A DNA stretch of 26,505 bases, from positions 1 to 26,505 of the IMG/VR virus record IMGVR_UViG_3300025131_000351; one strand, written 5' to 3'. Numbering within the stretch: position 1 is the first letter of the stretch; each line of letters starts with the position of its first letter. The position numbers and the translations under genes were made by a program. The notes under the pieces were generated by a model that was given only the letters and a program-made list of their open reading frames with translations, was not told the origin of the DNA and ran no database searches. Positions 1-6,422 of the stretch are shown in pieces. Origin of the DNA: a virus.

Positions 1-839
1 TTTGTAATTCTATGTCTGAGGAGAACTACTGAATTGTTGGCTCTCCCTCTTTGTGGGTTTTTTTCCCACCAGTTTCCGGTTTTGGCGGCGAGCATTTCAT
101 CATCATCAGCCGAAAAAAGTGATATAAGAGCAGCACGACGAATCCCCCCGGCAAGAACAGCATCAGCAATGTGACAAACAATATCGTGAACTTCAATAGG
201 ACGTAATTTATCACCAGTCTCCTTTTCGGCTAGAATACCTTCAATTTTGACAAGACATTCGCGCAAAGGTTGCGGGCCAGGTGCCTTGCCGCCACTAGTA
301 ACTAGTGAGGCGCCCTTCGGACGGATATCAGAAAAATCAAATCTTAGCGGGGTACCTCCAAAAAAATAACTTTTTATTAAAGTCTTGATAGCATCGGCCC
401 AGCCCTCAATTGAATCGCCAATCAAATACCGTTTTGTTCTTTTCGATACAGGTTTTTGTATTTCAGGAAGCTTCTCAATATGGTGCTTTTGTACACTAAA
501 TCCAACACCAGTTCCCCCAAGTAAGAGAAACATTGTTTCACTGAAAGATAACCAATTATCAACAGGAAGGTAGGCACAATTATAAATACGGTTAGGAGCC
601 ACCTCGATAGGTTTACCGCCAAATTGCATAGAGCGCATAGAAGGGAGGACTTTTTTGTTATAGACATATTCATAAGCATTTTTAATCTCCTCTTTGAGTT
701 GAGGGTATTTCTTAAGGTGCATATTTTTATTTCGTGTAACTAGTTCTTTCCAGGTCTCACGACGATTTTTCTTCTTTAAATAACGCGCATATTTCATGTA
801 AATTGTAATATCTGATAAAATTTTTGATGATAGCTCCAT
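1..839 (-). CDS. nrdJ: Adenosylcobalamin-dependent (class II) ribonucleotide reductase, N-terminal part, runs off the window
   Basis: This open frame has no stop before the window edge, so only the first 279 codons are visible. Class II reductases convert ribonucleotides to deoxyribonucleotides using vitamin B12 and need no oxygen or second subunit. Visible family motifs are LPSMRSMQFGG (residues 65-75), the active-site NC (C88) in YNCAYLPVD, the glycine-rich GGTGVGFSV (108-116), DFSDIRPKGA (168-177) followed by TSGGKAPGPQP (181-191), and CHIADAVLAGGIRRAALIS (222-240). The layout is closest to the monomeric RTPR-like group rather than class I NrdA; this subgroup call is from memory of motif order. 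The start ATG overlaps the helicase stop in a TAATG junction, so the gene is translationally coupled to the helicase. Role: dNTP supply for phage replication. The thiyl-radical cysteine and C-terminal redox cysteines lie outside the window. Confidence 0.88.
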   Translation of the reverse strand, partial: MELSSKILSDITIYMKYARYLKKKNRRETWKELVTRNKNMHLKKYPQLKEEIKNAYEYVYNKKVLPSMRSMQFGGKPIEVAPNRIYNCAYLPVDNWLSFSETMFLLLGGTGVGFSVQKHHIEKLPEIQKPVSKRTKRYLIGDSIEGWADAIKTLIKSYFFGGTPLRFDFSDIRPKGASLVTSGGKAPGPQPLRECLVKIEGILAEKETGDKLRPIEVHDIVCHIADAVLAGGIRRAALISLFSADDDEMLAAKTGNWWEKNPQRGRANNSVVLLRHRIT

Positions 840-2203
840 TAGCTTAGTACTCCGTCTTGTCTGTATTTTTTATATTTATCTTTAAGTTTTTGATTCAAAT
901 CTCCAGGATCAGAAGCCGGCATGATATTTCCAATCTCAGTCTTGTCAATAATTTGTAATCTTACACACGACGTATCCATATGCATAGAAAATATCAGCCC
1001 GTCGGGGCCATTGCGATTTTTAGCAATGTACATTCTTGCTTGGTTAGAATTTTTATCTTTGATTGTTCTCGATATAGAACAAATAAAATCTGCTACAAAA
1101 CATTTATTGAAGGCTTCTGAGATTGATTCCATAGTTACGACTTCGGCACTTAATCCTGAACGATTTGTCTGCGATGCTGTCCAGATTGGACATTGTTGTT
1201 CTTGAGCAATTGCCCTTAGCTCTTCATAAATAGACTCTAATTCATTCCTTTTCTCTTTGTAAGTTTTGGTCGGTCGGAGCAAATCAGCGTAATCTACTAT
1301 AATCATATCAATTTTTCGATTTTGTTTTTTTAATTTTTCTAAATGTTTTCTTATTGTGTTGGGAGAAGCAGTTTTTGTTGGGTATTCTTTAATTATAAGA
1401 GATCCTTTAATATCTACAATATTTTCAAATACTTCGTCCTTTCTATCGAATAATTGTGACAATGGTACGCCTGTTGTACAACTATCATATCGCTGGCCAG
1501 TTACGGCTTCAGACAGTTCCAAAGTATAATGTACTATATCTAGCCCATTTTTAACAGCTGTCGATCCCAAGTGGGCCAGAGCCATCGACTTACCAGCACC
1601 AGTAGGGGCAATAATAACACCTAACTCCCCGGAACCAATACCTTTTCCTAGGATACTATCAATCTTTTCCCATCCGGTTGAAACAGGATTGCGCGCCCTA
1701 ATTTCATATCGCGCCTCAAAATCTTTTAGGAAGTCATGGCCAAAATTATTGTCCATTCCTAGTTTCAAGGCTTCATCAATAACTTGTTTTACCTCATCAA
1801 AAGATGAATTACGAATTAGCTCTACAGACTGTACCAGCGCGCTTTTTAGCTTTTGTTTCTTACAAAAATCTAAGCTTGTGTCTTTGATATATTTCTTATC
1901 TTGAATATCACGAGCTTCGCAGCGCGCATAATAATCACGAACCTGTTTTTGTAAAGCAGGCGAATAATGTTCTAATTCTGTACGCAATATTGACGTGAAT
2001 ATATCTGTCGACGGATGTACTCCGTATTGCTTCCTATAATTAAAAACGCGCTCAATAAAGGCGCGCAAATACTTTAATTCAAAAAAGTTTATATCTAATA
2101 CTTCTTCAATTTGATCACAGAAAGGACGATCTTCAAATATTAGCTGTGCTAATGATTCTTGAAAGGCCTTTCCATACTTGGAAAAATCCATACCCTCAGT
2201 CAT
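839..2203 (-). CDS. DnaB-type replicative DNA helicase (T4 gp41-like)
   Basis: This is a 454-residue replicative helicase, expected to form a hexamer on the lagging strand and unwind the fork using ATP or GTP. The N-terminal 160 residues are helical, as in the DnaB N-terminal domain. The RecA-type motor follows, with Walker A APTGAGKS at 199-206, a HYTLELSEA segment around 225-233 carrying the usual catalytic Glu position, Walker B MIIVDYADLL at 300-309, and the ASQTNRSG sensor/H4 segment at 343-350. The length is close to T4 gp41 (475). The ATG start is preceded by AGAGGAT at good spacing. It lies 9 bases after the exonuclease gene and ends in a TAATG overlap with the reductase. No primase (gp61) is visible in the window. 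The helicase identity is secure; gp41 orthology is inferred from context. Confidence 0.93.
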   Translation of the reverse strand: MTEGMDFSKYGKAFQESLAQLIFEDRPFCDQIEEVLDINFFELKYLRAFIERVFNYRKQYGVHPSTDIFTSILRTELEHYSPALQKQVRDYYARCEARDIQDKKYIKDTSLDFCKKQKLKSALVQSVELIRNSSFDEVKQVIDEALKLGMDNNFGHDFLKDFEARYEIRARNPVSTGWEKIDSILGKGIGSGELGVIIAPTGAGKSMALAHLGSTAVKNGLDIVHYTLELSEAVTGQRYDSCTTGVPLSQLFDRKDEVFENIVDIKGSLIIKEYPTKTASPNTIRKHLEKLKKQNRKIDMIIVDYADLLRPTKTYKEKRNELESIYEELRAIAQEQQCPIWTASQTNRSGLSAEVVTMESISEAFNKCFVADFICSISRTIKDKNSNQARMYIAKNRNGPDGLIFSMHMDTSCVRLQIIDKTEIGNIMPASDPGDLNQKLKDKYKKYRQDGVLS

Positions 2204-2212
2204 TTTATCCTC

Positions 2213-3181
2213 TTACTGTTTCGCCATTCTCTGGAAAGCCTGAAACATCCCAGAGAAACTTACCTGTGCAAATTCATCTCGCATCATCATCTTCATAACA
2301 TTCATTTTGCTAAAAGTCAAATCTGGATTTTCAATTACTTCTTGAATTTCTTTTTTGTGATCCAGAGACAATTGTGGAGCGTAAAGTTGCATCATCTTAT
2401 AGTTTAATCTAATAACCCTTTCATTATCGACAACCTCTTTCCACATTTTTCTTTTACTAGTTTGTTGATTTTCGCGACAATAATCTAATAATTCATCAAT
2501 TGTAATTTGTTGATCGCTATTAAATTGCGGAAAATCCTTTTTGATTCGGCCTTCGCCAACCCCAGAAATTCCCGGTAAGTTATCACTCTTGTCGCCAATC
2601 ATTGCTTTTGCTAAAGCAAAATTATGAGGATGTATTTTAAATTCATTGAGAACGGTTCTGCTATTATATACACGATTCTTTTCGATTGGGCGCATCAATA
2701 CTGTTTTGCCAGAAACTAATTGATAAAAGTCTTTATCATTAGATACGATTACCTTTTCACAATTTTCTAGTTCTGGCATTTGACAAATATATGCCACGAT
2801 ATCATCCGCCTCAATATTATCGAAACGAAATTGAATTACTGGCATTTCGTTAAAATATTCAATCAAGCGAAGCTCTTGAAAAAAACGATTCTGTTTTGCC
2901 TCATCTTCATCCAAATGATGAAAAGCTCGATTTAAACGCAATGGCGCTCTTCCTGCTTTATAATCTTTCTTCATTTGTTTGCGCTTTAATGAGCCGCCGG
3001 GACCATCCCAACAAATAACAATATGATCTGGCTTTATATCATTACAAAGTTTCTGTAATGATTGTAAAGTACCTTTAATGCCCCCAATCGGCCCCCATTG
3101 GGACTCTGATGGATTGACCACATAATTACGCAAAAACAAGTTGAGCTGATCAATGACCAACACCCTTCCACTAATTGACAT
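2213..3181 (-). CDS. 5'-3' exonuclease / flap endonuclease, T4 RNase H-like
   Basis: This is a 322-residue nuclease of the FEN/PolA 5'-nuclease family, which removes RNA primers and flaps during lagging-strand synthesis. The acidic metal-binding residues are in place: D11 in VIDQLNLF, D59 in CWDG, IEADD at 123-127, NDKDF at 148-152 and GDKSDNLPG at 196-204. A helix-hairpin-helix GISGVG (204-209) then binds DNA. The basic segment KRKQMKKDYKAGR at 66-78 matches the helical arch. T4 RNase H is 305 residues. The start is supported by AGAGG eight bases upstream, overlapping the stop of the preceding gene. It sits between the recombinase group and the helicase. The large polymerase domain of a PolA fusion is absent here; a separate polymerase-only protein is encoded at 6422-7597. 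Confidence 0.93.
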   Translation of the reverse strand: MSISGRVLVIDQLNLFLRNYVVNPSESQWGPIGGIKGTLQSLQKLCNDIKPDHIVICWDGPGGSLKRKQMKKDYKAGRAPLRLNRAFHHLDEDEAKQNRFFQELRLIEYFNEMPVIQFRFDNIEADDIVAYICQMPELENCEKVIVSNDKDFYQLVSGKTVLMRPIEKNRVYNSRTVLNEFKIHPHNFALAKAMIGDKSDNLPGISGVGEGRIKKDFPQFNSDQQITIDELLDYCRENQQTSKRKMWKEVVDNERVIRLNYKMMQLYAPQLSLDHKKEIQEVIENPDLTFSKMNVMKMMMRDEFAQVSFSGMFQAFQRMAKQ

Positions 3182-3190
3182 TTTAAACCT

Positions 3191-3520
3191 CTATCTGTAA
3201 ATTCGACTATAGTATTTTGAAGCCTTCACCGGCATAAAAGAATATACGCCTTGAATTTTTCTGGCCTCGGTGGACATTTTGCGAAGATGTGATTTGAGAT
3301 TATTCTCTGATAAAAAGAAACGTACATTTAATGTTACTCGCTCAACAGCATCAGAAACAGGTTTTGAGGGTACCGTGACATTAACAATTGTAATGCCACA
3401 AACGCCACGTAATTTATCTGATATAATTGTTAGATTCTCGTCTCGTGAAAGTCTCATTATCACAGTTGCTTCAAACAGACCTTCATCGAACACTTCTTTT
3501 ATCAAGTTTTTTAAATTCAT
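3191..3520 (-). CDS. Small protein of unknown function in the replication cluster
   Basis: This protein has 109 residues and I do not recognise a function. The centre (about 34-72) alternates short beta-like stretches such as CGITIVNVTV and RVTLNVRFFL, followed by a basic helix KSHLRKMSTEARKI and a C-terminal GVYSFMPVKASKYYSRIYR. This gives an alternating beta/alpha pattern that could be a small ferredoxin-like or ACT-like fold; that is inference only. The frame is intact, compact and co-directional between uvsX and the exonuclease, with 10 bases to the next gene, so it is likely real. The ATG is not preceded by a Shine-Dalgarno sequence; instead the AT-rich ACTATTTAATAATAGT lies immediately upstream. 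Confidence 0.7.
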   Translation of the reverse strand: MNLKNLIKEVFDEGLFEATVIMRLSRDENLTIISDKLRGVCGITIVNVTVPSKPVSDAVERVTLNVRFFLSENNLKSHLRKMSTEARKIQGVYSFMPVKASKYYSRIYR

Positions 3521-3521
3521 A

Positions 3522-3536
3522 CTATTATTAAATAGT
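3522..3536 (-). promoter_or_regulatory. Degenerate copy of the AT motif before the 109-residue gene
   Basis: ACTATTTAATAATAG on the coding strand ends one base before the ATG, too close to act as a promoter for that start. It is one base longer than the late-gene copies, so its significance is doubtful. Confidence 0.25.
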
Positions 3537-3585
3537 TATAATCAAATATAGAAACTCTTTAATCTGAAATATCGCAAATATTATC

Positions 3586-4674
3586 TTATGCTTTATTTTT
3601 ATCCATCGAATGCCAACCCTGTACAACAACCTCGTCCATTATCTGGAGGATTCTTGATCTAAACTTTTCATTCTTAATTTTCTCGTGCCACTTGGTAAAT
3701 TGAAACTTTTCTGACGTTCCATCTTCAAATACCAGAGTATACCATGCGCCGTTACGTTGTAGGTGTTCAGATGGCTGAATCGCATCAAACCAACTTTCTT
3801 CATCACATATTCCAACGTTGCCGCCCCAAAGAATCTTAAATGTACATTCTCGACCTAGGGATCCAAAACGTGACTTTTTAATTCGCGCCTTGACTTCAGA
3901 ACCAATCTTGTAGCCATATTCATCGGTGACATATGATGCTTTCGCTTTTCGTACAGTAAGCCAAATTCGTAAAGAATATGAATATGGTAACGCTTTGCCT
4001 CCAGGTGTGACATATGGTTCTGTCATCAAAGAAGCACGATCGGTTGTAATATTTGTCTTTAACTGGTTCAAAGCCAGCAAAGTACATTGACCATTAGCGA
4101 GCGGTATCGTCATCTTTTTCATTGCCTTAGATAAAAGACGTGCCTTATAGCCAATAGACGATTGCGGATCAAAATCCTCATCCAACATCTTTCTAGTTGG
4201 CGTTTGAGCAACACTATCCCAGACAAACAAAATTTTCTTATCAGTTTCGCCCAAGAGCATTTCCATGGTCTCATACACAAATTCAACAGTTTTTGCTTGC
4301 GTATAGACAATATCGGCAACATCACAGCCGGCCTGCTCTAAAAATGCCGGATCTAGCGCTGATTCTGAATCAAAATAAACAACCGAGATTCCCATCTTTT
4401 GAGCATTTGCAGCAATTTGAGCTGCCATATAAGATTTACCTGATCCTTCTAGGCCAGCTAATTCTGTAATTTTACCAACGGGAACTCCCCCATTTACGTT
4501 GCCCACACAAACAATTTTGTTGAGCCATGTTGATCCGGTTGGAATCCATTCTTTGACTTCTGTTGGATTGTCCTTCGTGAGATCATAAGCGAGAACTTCG
4601 CCTGCCTTTTTATTGATTAAGTCTCTTAAACTTGTCGTATCTAATCTGCCATTTGTATTCTTTTTCTTGGCCAT
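3586..4674 (-). CDS. uvsX: UvsX/RecA-like recombinase
   Basis: This is a 362-residue strand-exchange ATPase. It should form filaments on single-stranded DNA and drive recombination-dependent replication and repair with the gp32-like protein encoded just upstream. Motifs are Walker A GLEGSGKS (74-81), FDSES (101-105, with the catalytic Glu position at E104), Walker B ILFVWDS (148-154), and ALNQLK then a PGGKALPYSYSLRIWL segment resembling the RecA/UvsX L2 region and following strand. T4 UvsX is 391 residues. The ATG follows CCGAGGGAATAA, a clear ribosome site. The gene lies 62 bases after the SSB gene, with a weak hairpin in the gap. UvsX rather than bacterial RecA is favoured because of length, phage context and the adjacent gp32. 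Confidence 0.92.
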   Translation of the reverse strand: MAKKKNTNGRLDTTSLRDLINKKAGEVLAYDLTKDNPTEVKEWIPTGSTWLNKIVCVGNVNGGVPVGKITELAGLEGSGKSYMAAQIAANAQKMGISVVYFDSESALDPAFLEQAGCDVADIVYTQAKTVEFVYETMEMLLGETDKKILFVWDSVAQTPTRKMLDEDFDPQSSIGYKARLLSKAMKKMTIPLANGQCTLLALNQLKTNITTDRASLMTEPYVTPGGKALPYSYSLRIWLTVRKAKASYVTDEYGYKIGSEVKARIKKSRFGSLGRECTFKILWGGNVGICDEESWFDAIQPSEHLQRNGAWYTLVFEDGTSEKFQFTKWHEKIKNEKFRSRILQIMDEVVVQGWHSMDKNKA

Positions 4675-4689
4675 TTATTCCCTCGGATT

Positions 4690-4719
4690 AAAAATTGGGA
4701 CCTCTGTAAACCCAGGCCC
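4690..4719 (-). terminator. Weak hairpin with T tract between SSB and uvsX
   Basis: Coding-strand arms GGGCCT and AGGTCCC (one bulged T) around a 10-base loop, followed by AATTTTT. The stem is short, so it would terminate only partly, if at all; a competing upstream stem GCCCTC/GGGGGC overlaps it. Confidence 0.4.
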
Positions 4720-4736
4720 CCCTGCGGTTGAGGGCT

Positions 4737-5474
4737 TTACCCGTTCAATAGCTCTTTAAAAGCGCGATCGGTGTTGCTATCACTGCTGTCATAGCGCTTC
4801 GATTCGGTTGAAACGTCTTCCGCATCATCCTGACTCAGGAGAAATTCATCAAGCATGGTTCGAACCTCTTGCGGGGTCTTGCGCTCAAAAACCTCCTCAA
4901 AGTTAGGAATGGAATCAAGCCACGCATGAACCTGATTTTCGTCCTCCGACAAAGCAGAAGTCTTACGACGAGGCGTAATTGACGTCTGCGGAAACTGTGC
5001 GCCAACAGGCTTGCCATAATTAATGACTAAATCAGTACCCTCGGCTGTGTCGGTAACATCGCCGTAATCGGGGTTTAATACTAGGCTAAGCAGCTCTTTG
5101 TAGGCAGTCTTACCGTAGCCCCAAATTTTAACGCCCTGGTCTTCCTGGCCCCTTACAATGACCGGTGTGAAGAAACGCTGGCGTGCGCCGAGCTTCTTCG
5201 CAAGTCGGACATTATCGTCACCGCCTTCGCGATAAAGCTGGCGGATAAAACTATCCAATGGATCTTCCTCGCCGAAGTTCTTCTTCGGGCTCAAGAATCC
5301 CGGGTTGTTTCCAACGTTGTAGTGAAACCAATACTCCTTGAAAGGATCGCCATCAGCAGTCGGCACCAGGCGAATGGTGGTTTCTCCGTCATCGGGGCGC
5401 CAAAAAATATTCTTGCCGCCTCGGTTCTCTAGTGCGCTCATCTTCTCGCGCATCTTCTTCAAATCAATACCCAT
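4737..5474 (-). CDS. Single-stranded DNA-binding protein (T4 gp32-like), lacking the zinc motif
   Basis: This protein has 245 residues, against 301 for T4 gp32. It should coat single-stranded DNA in replication and recombination. The basic N-terminus (MGIDLKKMREKMSALENR) fits the self-association domain. It leads into the OB-type core with NIFWRPDDGETTIRLVPT and PFKEYWFHYNVG, then an aromatic/basic region ARQRFFTPVIVRGQE and KIWGYGKTAYKELLSL. The last 35 residues are rich in Asp, Glu and Ser, as in the gp32 acidic tail. The His-Cys3 zinc site of T4 gp32 has no counterpart; the whole protein contains no cysteine. A strong sigma70-type promoter ends 75 bases before the ATG, and an AAAGGAG ribosome site supports the start. 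The location directly before uvsX fits the role. Confidence 0.88.
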   Translation of the reverse strand: MGIDLKKMREKMSALENRGGKNIFWRPDDGETTIRLVPTADGDPFKEYWFHYNVGNNPGFLSPKKNFGEEDPLDSFIRQLYREGGDDNVRLAKKLGARQRFFTPVIVRGQEDQGVKIWGYGKTAYKELLSLVLNPDYGDVTDTAEGTDLVINYGKPVGAQFPQTSITPRRKTSALSEDENQVHAWLDSIPNFEEVFERKTPQEVRTMLDEFLLSQDDAEDVSTESKRYDSSDSNTDRAFKELLNG

Positions 5475-5549
5475 GATAAACTCCTTTTTTTTTGTTCCGT
5501 TAAGGTATAGTCAGTCCGATTGGTCGATCGAACCGCTTATTATGTGTAT

Positions 5550-5578
5550 ATTATAGTAACGCTATTCTTCGGAGTCAA
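5550..5578 (-). promoter_or_regulatory. Sigma70-type promoter for the SSB gene
   Basis: Coding strand carries TTGACT (5578-5573), a 17-base spacer, and a perfect TATAAT (5555-5550). The -35 lies inside the last codons of the tubulin-like gene. Predicted start is near 5543, giving a leader of about 68 bases ahead of the SSB ATG. Confidence 0.8.
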
Positions 5579-6422
5579 GAGAAAAATCATAATTTTCTTC
5601 TTGAATCATCGAAGCGAAAGAACAAGAATACACATAATCTTGATCATAGTTGTTTTCGTATACTGAATACGAAACTTTCATTTTGTCTGTCATGAAAGAT
5701 CTAACTTGTTTCTTTATATTTTTGATCAATGACGCGTCCGACTCTAAGTTCTTTTTACATATTGAATAATATAGGTGTTTTTCCCTCGGAAACTTTAAAT
5801 CATAAAATAAAGATTCTTTTCCATCTTTATCGACCAAGCCAAAAGTCGCTATCTTGCACATCTCCTGTGGACTTCCCTGTGTTTGTATAATTGGATCAAT
5901 ATTTTGATAAACGTTATACATATGAAAAGTCGACGCAATCAATTCATTGATTTTGCTAAAATAGCTCTTTATTGTTAAATCGCCCAAGGCCTCTTCACAT
6001 TGAGAATTTGAAACAACAAACATCTTATCTAATAAGCTTGAACGGGCGTATTGCTGTAAAACATGAAACACCAAGCGTTCTTGTCTATAAGCCGCCTCAG
6101 ACAATAGATCAATATCGGGCTTAATATATAAAATTGATATCTTTTGTGAATCAATTTGTTCCAAAAGTCGCAATATAGCGCCGGATATAGCGCCGGATCC
6201 ACCAACAATAACGGTATAGGGATTTTTTGTACCCTCCAAGAATTCTTTAATAGAAGGAAAATTTTCTTCATATTTTTCAATATTTTCTTGTGCTTCTATA
6301 AGCTTAAAATTTTCTTCATCTCGACCTTGAGAATCAATATACAACGTTTTGTATTGTGGATATTTATTCAATATTCGAGCAATATTGCAGCCGGCGTTTC
6401 CTAAACCAATAATAGTTGACAT
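5562..6422 (-). CDS. Divergent FtsZ/tubulin-superfamily-like protein
   Basis: This protein has 286 residues. Its plan follows FtsZ/TubZ: an N-terminal nucleotide loop TIIGLGNAGCNIAR (3-16, with G-x-G-x2-G-x-N), a strand ending in YID (28-30), then the tubulin-signature position VGGSGAISGA (73-82) instead of GGGTG[ST]G. Next comes a strand plus loop ILYIKPDIDLLSE (97-109), a long helix with QERLVFHVLQQYA (114-126), and MFVVSNSQCEEALG (134-147), which parallels the FtsZ TIPND/LLKVLG segment. A possible T7 loop NIDPII (174-179) keeps N-x-D but lacks the last acidic residue that promotes GTP hydrolysis. The C-terminus is acidic. Phage tubulins such as PhuZ and TubZ form filaments that position DNA or capsids; whether this protein polymerises is unknown. 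The start overlaps the polymerase stop (TAATG). It could instead be another Rossmann-type nucleotide-binding protein. Confidence 0.62.
   Translation of the reverse strand: MSTIIGLGNAGCNIARILNKYPQYKTLYIDSQGRDEENFKLIEAQENIEKYEENFPSIKEFLEGTKNPYTVIVGGSGAISGAILRLLEQIDSQKISILYIKPDIDLLSEAAYRQERLVFHVLQQYARSSLLDKMFVVSNSQCEEALGDLTIKSYFSKINELIASTFHMYNVYQNIDPIIQTQGSPQEMCKIATFGLVDKDGKESLFYDLKFPREKHLYYSICKKNLESDASLIKNIKKQVRSFMTDKMKVSYSVYENNYDQDYVYSCSFASMIQEENYDFSLDSEE

Noticed and set aside
422-679. Minus-strand frame with hydrophobic residues resembling a membrane protein
   Set aside because: It is the wrong frame of the ribonucleotide reductase, whose motifs run without a stop through this entire stretch.
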